A stretch of DNA of 64,000 bases from Saccharomycopsis phalli. Its lineage: Eukaryota; Ascomycota; Saccharomycetes; Ascoideales; Saccharomycopsidaceae. The stretch lies in assembly GCA_020342235.1 (NCBI GenBank), contig CP073215.1, forward strand, positions 744,001 through 808,000, given 5' to 3'. The position numbers and the translations under genes are program-made. The notes under the pieces were generated by a model. That model was not told the origin of the DNA. It saw only the letters and a list, made by a program, of their open reading frames with translations, and searched no databases. Below, one piece after another: positions 1 through 9,598 of the stretch; the first letter of the stretch is position 1, and every line of letters begins with the position of its first letter.

Positions 1-715
1 CAAGAAGACACACACTCAGATTCAATGAGTTTCGTGCGTAGCATAAGAGTAAAGCTCTGAATTTAGTCATTATGTTTACCTATTTGCTTATCCACTCAAA
101 TCCAAAAGGATAAAACTATTCATATAGAAGTTGTAAAATTGATCAATCTTGGTCAAGTCAAATGATAAGCATAAACTTTGATGATTACCGCTAAATCCTA
201 TGGTATAATTGTCCAAGAAATACTTCAAATATTAAAAATCTGATACAGAATGCTATTGGTTATAGATAACCACACCATGTACCAATGCTACTGCTCCCAT
301 TGGAGTTTTTAATCTCAACCAACAAAGTAAGGGCCGACAAAGGGGTTTCTTCAATAGTAATGCTGCCTCAGGACGTTCCTGAGTAAAAATAAACTTGTCG
401 AATAGCCGTGTATTCGGAGATGTAAGATAGCTGAATACAAAAATAAATATTATCATTATACTCTCAGTCATTAAATATATGTCAAGTCCCATGTTTCTCA
501 AAATCCGATATTGCATTACTTGGATACTCGTTTTAGGTAATCAGGGCAATTTAGTTCAAAAGCTCACTCGACCCTATTTTACGCTCCTTAGCACATTCCA
601 GCAACTCCACCCCACTACACGATTATTTCACTCTTATATTCTCTATATATATATATCTAAACCATTACTTCCAACGGGATAGTTAGGCAGATCCAGTAGC
701 CCAGCTTCTGTCAGA
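1..715. other. Gene-free left edge
   Basis: No convincing coding region is visible. The only recognisable content is a diverged dispersed repeat at about 245-460, described separately. The stretch from 479 to 715 is AT-rich, with a short TA run near 640-655, and lies 3' of the small secreted-protein gene on the minus strand. Confidence 0.6.
245..460 (-). repeat. Diverged dispersed repeat, copy A (possible LTR-type fossil)
   Basis: On the minus strand this matches the plus-strand stretch at 36903-37115 over about 200 bases at roughly 70-75 percent identity by eye. The best-conserved block surrounds a small inverted repeat, CTCAGGA, three bases, TCCTGAG (367-383 here), followed by a stretch that is almost the same in both copies. 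It also shares its AT-rich edge and a GTGTGGTTAT-like block with the repeats at 11.7 and 57.7 kb. The family is not identified. Size and dispersion would fit an old solo LTR, but terminal repeats and target duplications are not evident. Confidence 0.5.
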
Positions 716-1198
716 TTACCAAGATCCACTGGACCAGTCAGAGCTGGCAGTACTAGCAGCAGCAGCATCGCTCATCATGGTTGGGGTACTCATCATGGTT
801 GGAGTGCTCATCATGGTAGTAGCAGCAGCAGCATCACTGGAAACTGGTGTCTGTCCATTGCTTGCATCTTCTTCCTTTGGTGCAGGGTTAACGATGTTCT
901 CCTTGTTGATTGGGGTTGCAACGTTACTGTTAGGATTGATTCCGCTCTTGTTAAATGCTTGAAGAATCGAGGCCAAGCTGCTGTCGAGCTGCCAGATAAG
1001 TTGGTTGATTGCGTTGGCGTTAGGATTCGTAGTGCCGCTCAGAGAATCGAGCTGGTTTGGTTCAGCTGGTGTAGCTGGTGCGGCTGGTACGGCTGATGCA
1101 CTTGTGGTTGGTTGCACGTCAGTCGAATCTGGAGAAGCAATAGGAAGAGACAAGGAAGCAGAAAGCAACAAACTGATGACGGTCAAACTGAATTGCAT
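716..1198 (-). CDS. Small secreted Ala/Ser/Thr-rich protein
   Basis: A 160-residue protein starting at ATG 1198. It opens with a good signal peptide (MQFSLTVISLLLSASLSLP, likely cut near residues 17-19). A Pro/Ala/Ser/Thr-rich stretch follows, then a more ordered central segment around residues 55-90 (INQLIWQLDSSLASILQAF, probably amphipathic helix). Near the C-terminus the motif TMMSTP recurs in tandem. It ends in STASSDWSSGSW without a hydrophobic tail, so a GPI anchor is unlikely. I do not recognise the family. Secretion to the medium or cell wall is inferred from signal peptide and composition only. The repeats make slippage-driven length variation likely. Confidence 0.65.
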   Translation of the reverse strand: MQFSLTVISLLLSASLSLPIASPDSTDVQPTTSASAVPAAPATPAEPNQLDSLSGTTNPNANAINQLIWQLDSSLASILQAFNKSGINPNSNVATPINKENIVNPAPKEEDASNGQTPVSSDAAAATTMMSTPTMMSTPTMMSDAAAASTASSDWSSGSW

Positions 1199-2539
1199 TT
1201 TGTAGATTGTTTTGTATTGATTAGTAAATTATTGGTTGTTATTGATGTCTTATCTCAGTCTTTTGTCCTCAATTTATACCAGTTTAACCTCTACTCTACC
1301 AGTCCCAGAATGATTTGCGCATACAAGTTCCAAACAGTACATATCTCTTCTAATCTTGCGCATTCAGGAACTAAGTTCTAAGCCATGATTCAAGGACGTT
1401 ACCAGATCTCATACTGGGCTTTGCTCATACATTAGTCTGCATCAGGTTCTTCTTATTGACACTCATTGTATTTCAAAGTCTCGGCCAATTGGTAATAAAA
1501 AGATACATAGTAATCCAGTAAATATATTTAATTATAAATTTTGCTTTTCCTTGAAAATTTATCTTCTGTTTAGTCGTTGTACCAGTTCTGGCACTGCCTT
1601 GCTGCTCATTCCATGGGAAAATATCCAGCGATATCCAAAACATGGTCTTGTTACAGGCCTCCAATAGTTCTATTTTCTATGTTGGCTGTGTTCCAGAATG
1701 AGAGCGCAGGGCTATATGAAACTAACCACCAACGTGTTGGCATAGACTACAAAGCCGAGATCTGAAAATAGTAGCACGTAGTCCATTTTTAATTGGATTA
1801 GTGTTGCATTTTGAAATTATACTTTCGCTCTTACGCCAGCCCTATGACTTGTTGCAAAGTTTAAAAACCCAACCGTCATCTAGTGGTCATATCTCGTCAG
1901 TACCCCAAATTAGGATTCAAGCAGTCCCTCGGAATGGGGGATGATCTTCAACGTATATCATGTCAGAAAGCATCTAGATTGAATTTTCAAAGTGTCCATG
2001 TTTGAGGAGTCGTCGATCCTTGCATATAGGAGACGCGATAACAGCTTACTTTGAAATAGGAAACAAAGTGATCTGTGGAACGTAAATTTGGAACACCATA
2101 GCCAGTTTTAGAGGCTGGAACCCCGTCAAACTGATTTCCTTTGCGGCTATGGCTAGTTTTATGCAGTGAACATAGCTCCATGGCTCAGTATGTTGATCTG
2201 TTTTCTTTGTAATTACTCGAATCTGATGTTGTAATTCAAGGTGGCTTGGCATGATCATTGTGTTTTAGGATAGCTTTGATGAATTGAGTTTTACTAGTAA
2301 CTTCAATTCATTGTTGGGATTTCGGGTGTGTCATTCTATCGTTGATTGTAATTACAAAGTGTTGATGTCAATTACCACGTTTTGCTATCATCACAGGCTA
2401 TCCATATTTAGCAAGTAAAGTTCTTTGACACTGTTAACTGGTATCGTTTTATCATTTGCATTTCCATTAAACCGTCAGAGTTTAGTATACCGGCATTATT
2501 CATTAAACCATCAGCGTTCATTAAACCGTCAGTATTCTA
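1199..2539. other. Intergenic, no gene seen
   Basis: 1.3 kb between two minus-strand genes. Only short open frames without recognisable similarity are present. Around 2455-2545 the phrase TTAAACCGTCAG recurs several times just 3' of TSR3. No tRNA-like fold could be confirmed. Confidence 0.55.
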
Positions 2540-3403
2540 TTAAATTGCTAAATTCTCTATCTTTACAGATTCTATAGGGACATCTCCAACACCCTCGGAC
2601 ACACTCTCATTTGTATTGCACTCCTCTTTGCTAGTTTCATCACAACGAGTCTCATTGTCATCCAGCTCCTCCTCTTCATCACTATACTGCGGTAGTCCCC
2701 GATTAGTATTACCAATCTCCCAGATATCTTCTGTATCCCGGCGCATCTTCCGGTCCTTAATCTCATTCTCCAACTTCTCCAACCATTCGCCCTCCACTTT
2801 TTTCACACTGGCGCTATCTGTACATTTCTGATACTCGGCAATCAACTCTGCGTTAATCTCCAAGAAATTCGGTCCCCACGAAAAATTCTCAAGCAACTCC
2901 ATTGCCCAATCAACATGTCCTACAATTGCAAAACATGCAGCCAAGGCTTCCACACAATTCAACCGCCACGGTTTCCCGTAATTGACGGTATTGGCAGCAA
3001 CCAAATATGGAAGCAACCGCTCATGACGGCCACCGATCCGCGAAAACGGGACCTCATCTAATCGCGCCCACGAGCATTCGACCACTGCGGCACCATATTC
3101 GACTACAATATCTAGATCGTTAGGGCACACCACTTCTTTTCCTGTGGGAGTGACAACAATGCCCGCAAATTTCTGGCCAATGCGCAAATCTTTTATCAAG
3201 CCTAGCCGTTCGAGCTTCTTGCCGCTACACCGTTTTGGGTCGCAATGGTTGAAATCCCACATGGCCATCTTAGTGGGGAACTCTGCTTGTGGGATTTTTG
3301 AGTCAGAATATCCTTTACGCCCGCCGCCGACTTTGTGGCCATTGCTGGATTTGGTGGGTTTCGGTTTGCGAAACTCCTTTTCTTTGTTTTTGCCTTTGGC
3401 CAT
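2540..3403 (-). CDS. TSR3: 18S rRNA aminocarboxypropyltransferase Tsr3
   Basis: Tsr3 transfers the 3-amino-3-carboxypropyl group from S-adenosylmethionine to the hypermodified pseudouridine of 18S rRNA, a late cytoplasmic step of 40S maturation. The 287-residue protein has the family's basic N-terminus, then the conserved core MAMWDFNHCDPKRCSGKKL. Next come the CSWARLDEVPF segment and the RLLPYLVAANTVNYGKPW and NCVEALAACFAIVG blocks that form the SAM site. The C-terminal 70 residues are acidic and variable, as usual. I start at ATG 3403 (MAKGKNKEKEF). An upstream in-frame ATG at 3460 would add 19 residues with no family counterpart. It is divergent from LIG4. Confidence 0.93.
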   Translation of the reverse strand: MAKGKNKEKEFRKPKPTKSSNGHKVGGGRKGYSDSKIPQAEFPTKMAMWDFNHCDPKRCSGKKLERLGLIKDLRIGQKFAGIVVTPTGKEVVCPNDLDIVVEYGAAVVECSWARLDEVPFSRIGGRHERLLPYLVAANTVNYGKPWRLNCVEALAACFAIVGHVDWAMELLENFSWGPNFLEINAELIAEYQKCTDSASVKKVEGEWLEKLENEIKDRKMRRDTEDIWEIGNTNRGLPQYSDEEEELDDNETRCDETSKEECNTNESVSEGVGDVPIESVKIENLAI

Positions 3404-3866
3404 GGTGATGAGGTTGTGATTTTTTTCCAGGAAAATTATGCACCATCGTGACACGGGCACAAGGGGTGAGATATCGATATCTTGATTATTTTAGGTTAGC
3501 TGCCGAATTGGTAGACAGGATATTCAAGAGATACAGTATAAGACGGTGATAGGTTTGAAAGATTGTTGAATTTTTTAACTGGTCAACCAGGTTCCATAGA
3601 ATTCTCAGGATCTAATGGCAGATAGGTTACTGATAAATTTACTAGACAAAGTTACTAGACAAAGTTACTAGACAAATTTACTAGACAAAGTTACTAGACA
3701 AAGTTACTAGATAAGCTTACTAGATAAAGTTGCTGTATAAGTTACTTGATAAAGTTACTGGATAGAGTATACTTGATAAAAATACCAGATAAGAATAATA
3801 GATCAGTATACTAGATAAGAATACTAGCCAACAGCTACACAGCTCAGTCACTTTTTGTAAAACATC
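3404..3866. other. Divergent TSR3-LIG4 promoter region with minisatellite
   Basis: 463 bp between the two start codons. About 200 bp of it (3626-3830) is a 13-bp tandem repeat, listed separately. The TSR3-proximal part (3404-3620) is AT-rich with no motif I can name. Confidence 0.6.
3626..3830. repeat. 13-bp tandem repeat upstream of LIG4
   Basis: The unit ACTAGACAAAGTT is repeated head to tail about 15 times. The first five or six units are nearly perfect; the rest drift to forms such as ACTAGATAAAGTT and ACTTGATAAAGTT toward the gene. The array ends about 35 bp before the LIG4 ATG, so it makes up most of that promoter and perhaps its 5' leader. Confidence 0.85.
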
Positions 3867-6656
3867 ATGTCCTTCCTTTACAACACTCTCACCGAATTCA
3901 TCGTCAAACTCACGTCAGTGCGTACAGACAAGTACGCTTTACAAAGGACTTCCGTCTCGGAACAAAGACGTCTTCTCATCAATGAATTCGTCACAAACTG
4001 GCGTAATAATATCGATCTTCCCTTCTACATGGTCCTTCGATTAATCCTCCCAGACAGAGACAGGGCTCGATCGTACCACATCAAGGAACACACGCTATGT
4101 TCCATGGTAAGTACGGTGTATGGCATCCACAAGCAACTGGACGAGTACAAAAGATTGTTTGATGGTGACATTTTCAAGGACACGGGCCGTCATCGGAAAT
4201 CACACAAACTAGCAGAAATGATTGCCGAAGTGATTTCTGCTCGACAGCCCGAGTCCGCACAAGATGTTGGTTTGCAAGAAATCAACGATTTTCTAGAATC
4301 ACTTACTCAAAAGGACACTGCAAGCCAGCGGAAACTCATTGGGGATATGTTCAAACGGCTTGGATACCAGGAGTTAAAGTATCTAATTCTTATCATCCTC
4401 AAGGCCCGGATCATTGGCCATTCTGAGACCGCGTTTCTTCGGGCATGGCATCCCGATGCCCCCAGCTATTTCTCAGTAGTCAGTAGTATAGAAGCAGTCT
4501 GCTTACGGCTCCAAGATCCAGGTTCCCGGTTGAATAACCAGGAGCTATCAATCCAGATCATGCGGCCATTTGCTCCCCAGCTAGCGGCCCAGCCGAAAAA
4601 AACTTATGAGAACGTGGTGAAGATCCTTGGCAATGACTTTTTTATAGAAGAGAAGCTCGATGGCGAGAGGTTGATCACCCATATGGAAAAAGTCAATGGC
4701 GAGTTCAAGTTCAAGTTTTTCAGTAGACGTGCTACCGACTATTCATACGCATATGGTGAGTCCTTCAGCACAGGAACTTTGGCGCCACATTTCAGACAAG
4801 TCATTGGCGACAAAAGGCTCAAGGCAATTAACAAACTTGTATTTGATGGGGAAGTTCTAAGCTATGATACCCAACGTGACGTGGTGCTTCCTCTAGGGAC
4901 CCTCAAATCCACAAACATTGAGACCCTTTTCGAGCAATCAACGTTCCGGCCACTCTACGTGATCTTTGATGTACTTCTAATCAATAATGAGCTCGTCTGT
5001 AATAGGCCGCTTGCTCATAGAAAAAGGCTCTTGGACCAGTTGGTCACGCCAAAGCCACATTTCATCGAGCTTATCCAGACCGAAGAAGCTCATTCCGTAG
5101 AAGAAATCCATCTGGCACTACAGTCGGCGATCGAATCCAACTCAGAGGGCATCATTGTAAAAGACAAACGGAAAAAATACATGATCGACGAGCGTGACGA
5201 TTCCTGGATAAAAGTCAAACCAGAGTATTTGCAAGAGTTTGGTGCAAATGTAGACTTGTGCATAATTGGGAAATCTCCCAGCAAAAAGACAACATACCTT
5301 TGCGGTCTTAGAGTTGGAGAGGCCAATAAAGAAAGCGAGGAAATCAATACCTTCTACTCATTTTGTCGAATCGCAAACGGGATCTCAGTGTCGGATGCCC
5401 ACATGATCGAGTCGCTCACCATGGGGAAATGGCATTCTTTTGAAAAGGACCCACCACCCGAAGACCTTCTCCAGTTCTCACAACGTACTCCTGTCGAGTG
5501 GATTAATCCAAAAGATTCAGTGATACTAGAAATTAAGGCCAGAGATGTCGAATACGGACCATATGGCACAAAGTATAAAGTGGGATCAACCCTCTTGTCT
5601 GGGTACATGAAACTGATTCGTCGAGATAAAGACTGGACAAATTGCATGAGCCTTGAGGAATTTTTGGCGTGGAAACATCGTTACAAAAAAGGTGACGGGG
5701 AGCAGAAAATCGATATCAAGCACCAGAAAAGTAGAAAGAGAAAACAGGCCACTCCGCTTGAAGTAAATAAGAAAACCAATCTCTTTGAAGATTATGTGTT
5801 TTATTTGCTCAGCGACTACAAAATTGGGACGAAACGAATGGAAATTGATGCGTTGAAGTTGCTTGTACGTGAGCATGGCGGAGAAATAACAAATAGTGAA
5901 CGGGTCAGTTTGACAGGTGGAAAAAAACTTATTTTAATAGGAGAAAGAAACACATTAAAGGTTGACTTGCTACATCGCGATGGGTATGATGTTATTCGAC
6001 CTCGGTGGATAATCGATTGTATAAATGTTGGCGAATTGCTTCTTCTAGAGCCACGTTACTGCTTCAAGGTGTCACAGAAAGTGCTACAAGAAGCAAGACA
6101 GCGTGTGGATAAATACGGTGATAGTTTTATGTGCCCTCTTACCGTCGAAGATCTTAGAGATATTATCCACCGGCAAAAACGATTTTTGATTGGGACTAAT
6201 GAGCATTTTTATAAGCGCTTGTTTACAGGAATGGCAGTGATAATTTTCCAACTCAAGGATATTGCCAGGGAATTGTTTTTGGATAATTGCAACAGTCGTG
6301 ATCTGTTTTGTTTAAACATCGCTAAAATGTCAATGTTCAGTGATTATTCTGAATTGGCGACACTTGTGGTTGAAAACGGGGGTAAAATAGTCACTGAAGT
6401 GGAGGAGGCTACTCTAATAGTAGTTCCAGATTATTTAAAGCAAAAACAAGTACAAAGCTTGGTGGAGAACGAAATTAAGAAGTACTATTGTCAAAAATTG
6501 GACGAATTCTTGAGGCTCTTGCGACAAAAGATTGCCACACAATTAATTCCCAATGCTAAAATTTCCAGAATAGTTAACGAGCAGTTTATTTATGACAGTT
6601 TAAAAGAAGCCACATTGGTTCCTGAGGAACTTTACCCATGTGGTGGTGGTGCATGA
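3867..6656 (+). CDS. LIG4: DNA ligase IV (ATP-dependent, NHEJ)
   Basis: Lig4 seals double-strand breaks in non-homologous end joining, in complex with Lif1/XRCC4. The 929-residue protein has the N-terminal DNA-binding domain (about 1-235), then the nucleotidyltransferase core. The active-site lysine lies in EEKLDGER (Lys263), followed by conserved ligase segments including FDGEVL, EGIIVKDK and WIKVKPEYL. The OB fold ends near 600. Two BRCT domains follow (about 635-735 and 800-925), separated by the linker that binds Lif1. Length matches S. cerevisiae Dnl4 (944). The downstream PPR gene starts 79 bp after the stop on the same strand. Confidence 0.96.
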   Translation: MSFLYNTLTEFIVKLTSVRTDKYALQRTSVSEQRRLLINEFVTNWRNNIDLPFYMVLRLILPDRDRARSYHIKEHTLCSMVSTVYGIHKQLDEYKRLFDGDIFKDTGRHRKSHKLAEMIAEVISARQPESAQDVGLQEINDFLESLTQKDTASQRKLIGDMFKRLGYQELKYLILIILKARIIGHSETAFLRAWHPDAPSYFSVVSSIEAVCLRLQDPGSRLNNQELSIQIMRPFAPQLAAQPKKTYENVVKILGNDFFIEEKLDGERLITHMEKVNGEFKFKFFSRRATDYSYAYGESFSTGTLAPHFRQVIGDKRLKAINKLVFDGEVLSYDTQRDVVLPLGTLKSTNIETLFEQSTFRPLYVIFDVLLINNELVCNRPLAHRKRLLDQLVTPKPHFIELIQTEEAHSVEEIHLALQSAIESNSEGIIVKDKRKKYMIDERDDSWIKVKPEYLQEFGANVDLCIIGKSPSKKTTYLCGLRVGEANKESEEINTFYSFCRIANGISVSDAHMIESLTMGKWHSFEKDPPPEDLLQFSQRTPVEWINPKDSVILEIKARDVEYGPYGTKYKVGSTLLSGYMKLIRRDKDWTNCMSLEEFLAWKHRYKKGDGEQKIDIKHQKSRKRKQATPLEVNKKTNLFEDYVFYLLSDYKIGTKRMEIDALKLLVREHGGEITNSERVSLTGGKKLILIGERNTLKVDLLHRDGYDVIRPRWIIDCINVGELLLLEPRYCFKVSQKVLQEARQRVDKYGDSFMCPLTVEDLRDIIHRQKRFLIGTNEHFYKRLFTGMAVIIFQLKDIARELFLDNCNSRDLFCLNIAKMSMFSDYSELATLVVENGGKIVTEVEEATLIVVPDYLKQKQVQSLVENEIKKYYCQKLDEFLRLLRQKIATQLIPNAKISRIVNEQFIYDSLKEATLVPEELYPCGGGA

Positions 6657-6735
6657 TTATATAAGCGCTTACTGATGTATTTTTCAGCTCTGGCACATGG
6701 TACCAGAGTGAAAATTGGTGCATGGCTTCGAAGAA

Positions 6736-9300
6736 ATGATCAGAAGAAGTGTTATTTTGCGGGGCAGAGGCACGTTTCCGAGGTTCATAAGGTTTTCGAG
6801 GCGGTATGGGGTTTTTAATGCTGAATCCAAATCGAAAATTGAGGTTCTAGAGCCTGAAAAAAGGGGGTTGTTAAAGGCTGTGGACCAATTGAACGAGACC
6901 CAAAGAGAAGATGTTCTTTCATTGGGGCAAGCTTCCCGTGGAGTTAGTGAAACAAAGAAAATATTGCTACGAATTGTTCTGGAGGATTTTAATGCCGATT
7001 CTGAGATTGTTGTATTTGTTAGTGGGGTGATCGGCCTGATAAAGCACCAAGATGGGGAAGGTGGAGTAAAGAAAATAGGGGCTTCATTGACGGAGTTTTT
7101 TAGTTTTGATGAAATGGTGCAAATTCTTGCCTGGATAGGCAAGTCCGGGCCTGAGGTGTATGAGAATAAAGTTGTAAAAAAGTTGGTGGTTGAGATTTTC
7201 AACGGTATGAAAAATGGGTCCTCTGAGATCAATGAGAATAGTATAATGGCGCACAGGGTATTTTGCAAAGTTTTGATGCTGCTGGAGTATTTTGGACAGG
7301 CATTTGAAATTTACCAGAAGCTAGTGACGAGGTTGAATGACGTTCAAAGACGGCAGTTCTGTGGGGTATTAGCGGCTGATTTGCAACAGTTTGGCGGTGG
7401 AAACGTTTATTTTATGATTGAGTTGATACGGCTATTTGAGGTTAACGATTTTTCAGAAAGCTGGGGGCCATGGATTGGGTATTTTATGGAGCTGTATCAT
7501 AAGCAGAGACGGACGAGTTTGGCTGATGATGAGATGGTTGCACTGTTGGACAGTGCAGAAAAGGAGTTTGTGGCTACGTTTATGAAGGCAGGGTTGCATT
7601 CTCTGGTGGCCATTCTTGAGAAGTTGCGGTTGGACGAGGTGGAATTGCAGCTGGAAGTGCTACAAGAGATTAGCTTGGCGAGGCAGGAATTGGGACAATT
7701 GTCGTTTGAGGAAAGAATTGTGGTGGTTGATCGATCTTTGCGGATGGGAGATCCGTATTTAATTGTGGAAGAATTGATTCTGAGTGCTGGAAGGTATTTG
7801 GAGAACAAGGGGTCAGAGACGTTTCTGGTCCTGGAAAAGCAAGAGTTGGACTATTATCTTGGGTGGCAGGTGTATAAATCGATTGGTGAGAAGTTGGATG
7901 ATCGTGTGAGACTGATGGTGGAGAAATGTCGCGGGTATGAGGTGGAGGTGGAGCATGGTGAGGAGGAGTATGTGTATGGAGCAGTGAATGTGATTGACGG
8001 CAGTACGTTGCAGATAATGTTGCTTGGTGCGGCTGCTTCAAATAAATCCGAGGGATTTATAAATCTGGTAGTAGTTTTCTTTGAAGAGAGTGGTGTGGAG
8101 ATGGACGAACGGGGCTACGGGGTAATTTTTGAGCACTGTATGAAACTAGGGCTGCGGGAATTGGTGTGGAAGTATTTCCAGGCGTCATTAGACCATGGAG
8201 TTCGGTGGGACAATGAGATGAACCGGGGGTGTGGGGAAGTGCTTTTCCGACTTGTGGGGTTCCAGTTTGCACAGAGTCTGAGCATTAGTGACGTTGAGGA
8301 TGCGTTCCGGTTTCTAGAGAAAGTCAAGGGATTTGTGGATGGATTTGATGTGCGGACATTAGACGGGGTCTTGGCCAAGTTTCTTGAGCATGACTGTGTG
8401 GGAGACGCGCTTGAGTTTCTCCAGCGGGAATTTATGGCGACAGAAGGCCGGGCGAGTCTGTATTTTGGCAAGATCAACGAGGAGGATATGTTTGACTTGG
8501 AGGACAGCAGCTTGAACCGGCGGAAGATCGACTTGAACCTGAGATTCTCGCACCGAATCTACAACACCTTGCACAAATATATGCTAAGTAGCAAGGACTA
8601 CGAGGTCTGCTGGGCTATTTATGGTGCGGTGCACCGGATGTTTATTAATGTCCCGCCAGCAACTTTCCTTGAGGTGATGCGGCACTTTGATGATTTGCAC
8701 CAGCCAAATGCGTCCTTGGCGATCTTCAAGCAGATGAAAAAGTTGAATCGGCTCTTTGGGCTTCCTCCGCCAACTGCAGAGCACTACAAGTACTTGCTTG
8801 AGTCGTACGGCGAGTCCTGTTACGAGACCGGAGTCATTGAGCTCCACACGATGCTCAAGTTGGATGTGGCTGTGGATATGGATATTGGCATGAACAATGC
8901 GCTTCTCAGTGCGTACACTAATCTCCAGGACGTTATAAAGAGCCGTGACTTGTTTGAGCGGATGGCATGCGTACCAGTTGGAAGCAAAAACGCAATCAAC
9001 ACCCGCACAATCAACACCATGATCAAGGCATATACGTACGCGTCGCTTCCTCAGGTGAAGCATTTCTGGAACAATCTCAGCCAGTTGCACTATGTGCCTA
9101 CGCGGCATAACTACAAGCAGTTTATAGTGAGCCATTGTTATCATGGGAAGTATGAAGAGGCGGTGGAGTTGGTGGACGAGATGCGGTTTCAGGGAATGGA
9201 GGTGGATGATGTGATTGGGCAGCTTTTGGAATGGACTGAGCCTGGTGAGCGGAAGAGGGTGAGGAAGTTGTTGGGAAGTGGAATGAAGGAAGTGGAATGA
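6736..9300 (+). CDS. Mitochondrial pentatricopeptide-repeat (PPR) protein
   Basis: An 854-residue protein that probably binds mitochondrial RNA. The N-terminus from ATG 6736 (MIRRSVILRGRG, then FPRFIRFSRRYGVFN) is Arg-rich, amphipathic and free of acids: a textbook matrix targeting signal. The frame is open a few codons upstream but without an ATG. The body is helical throughout. The last 300 residues show PPR-like helix pairs: NNALLSAYTNLQDVIKSRDL, TRTINTMIKAYTYASLPQVK, and HNYKQFIVSHCYHGKYEEAV followed by ELVDEMRFQGMEV. Length resembles Ccm1/Dmr1 (864) and the Pet309 group, but I cannot assign orthology. The last codons run into a tandem repeat. Confidence 0.75.
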   Translation: MIRRSVILRGRGTFPRFIRFSRRYGVFNAESKSKIEVLEPEKRGLLKAVDQLNETQREDVLSLGQASRGVSETKKILLRIVLEDFNADSEIVVFVSGVIGLIKHQDGEGGVKKIGASLTEFFSFDEMVQILAWIGKSGPEVYENKVVKKLVVEIFNGMKNGSSEINENSIMAHRVFCKVLMLLEYFGQAFEIYQKLVTRLNDVQRRQFCGVLAADLQQFGGGNVYFMIELIRLFEVNDFSESWGPWIGYFMELYHKQRRTSLADDEMVALLDSAEKEFVATFMKAGLHSLVAILEKLRLDEVELQLEVLQEISLARQELGQLSFEERIVVVDRSLRMGDPYLIVEELILSAGRYLENKGSETFLVLEKQELDYYLGWQVYKSIGEKLDDRVRLMVEKCRGYEVEVEHGEEEYVYGAVNVIDGSTLQIMLLGAAASNKSEGFINLVVVFFEESGVEMDERGYGVIFEHCMKLGLRELVWKYFQASLDHGVRWDNEMNRGCGEVLFRLVGFQFAQSLSISDVEDAFRFLEKVKGFVDGFDVRTLDGVLAKFLEHDCVGDALEFLQREFMATEGRASLYFGKINEEDMFDLEDSSLNRRKIDLNLRFSHRIYNTLHKYMLSSKDYEVCWAIYGAVHRMFINVPPATFLEVMRHFDDLHQPNASLAIFKQMKKLNRLFGLPPPTAEHYKYLLESYGESCYETGVIELHTMLKLDVAVDMDIGMNNALLSAYTNLQDVIKSRDLFERMACVPVGSKNAINTRTINTMIKAYTYASLPQVKHFWNNLSQLHYVPTRHNYKQFIVSHCYHGKYEEAVELVDEMRFQGMEVDDVIGQLLEWTEPGERKRVRKLLGSGMKEVE

Positions 9301-9425
9301 AGGAAGTGGAATGATGAAAGAAGTGGAATGATGAAAGAAGTGGAAATGATAAAAGAAGTGGAAATGATTAAAGAAGCGGAAATGAAAAAAGAAGCAGAAT
9401 GGTGAAAGAAGCGGAATGGTGAAAT
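9286..9425. repeat. 17-18 bp tandem repeat at the 3' end of the PPR gene
   Basis: Units like GAAGTGGAATGATGAAA repeat about eight times, drifting to GAAGCGGAATGGTGAAA. The array begins inside the last codons of the PPR gene (encoding KEVE) and continues through the 3' flank, so the stop codon lies within the first units. Confidence 0.8.
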
Positions 9426-9598
9426 GCAATAAATAAAGTATAGCAGGGAAACATATATACATGCAGGGCCCTGCGCGATCGGGGCACGTCCTTAATTATA
9501 AATAACCTGCAGACGACTCGTACCTTATTCAAAAACAGTTTCAGATCTAAGGCACGCCAACCTATAAATACACCCACAGCTGTTCCAATATCCATTTC

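Noticed and set aside
1870-1960. tRNA-like wording (TAGTGGTCA, GATTCAAG) near 1.9 kb
   Set aside because: No acceptor, D and T stems could be paired in a consistent cloverleaf.
1987-2258. Short overlapping minus-strand frames near 2.0-2.3 kb
   Set aside because: They resemble no protein I know and may be decayed or non-coding sequence; nothing supports a gene or a named element.
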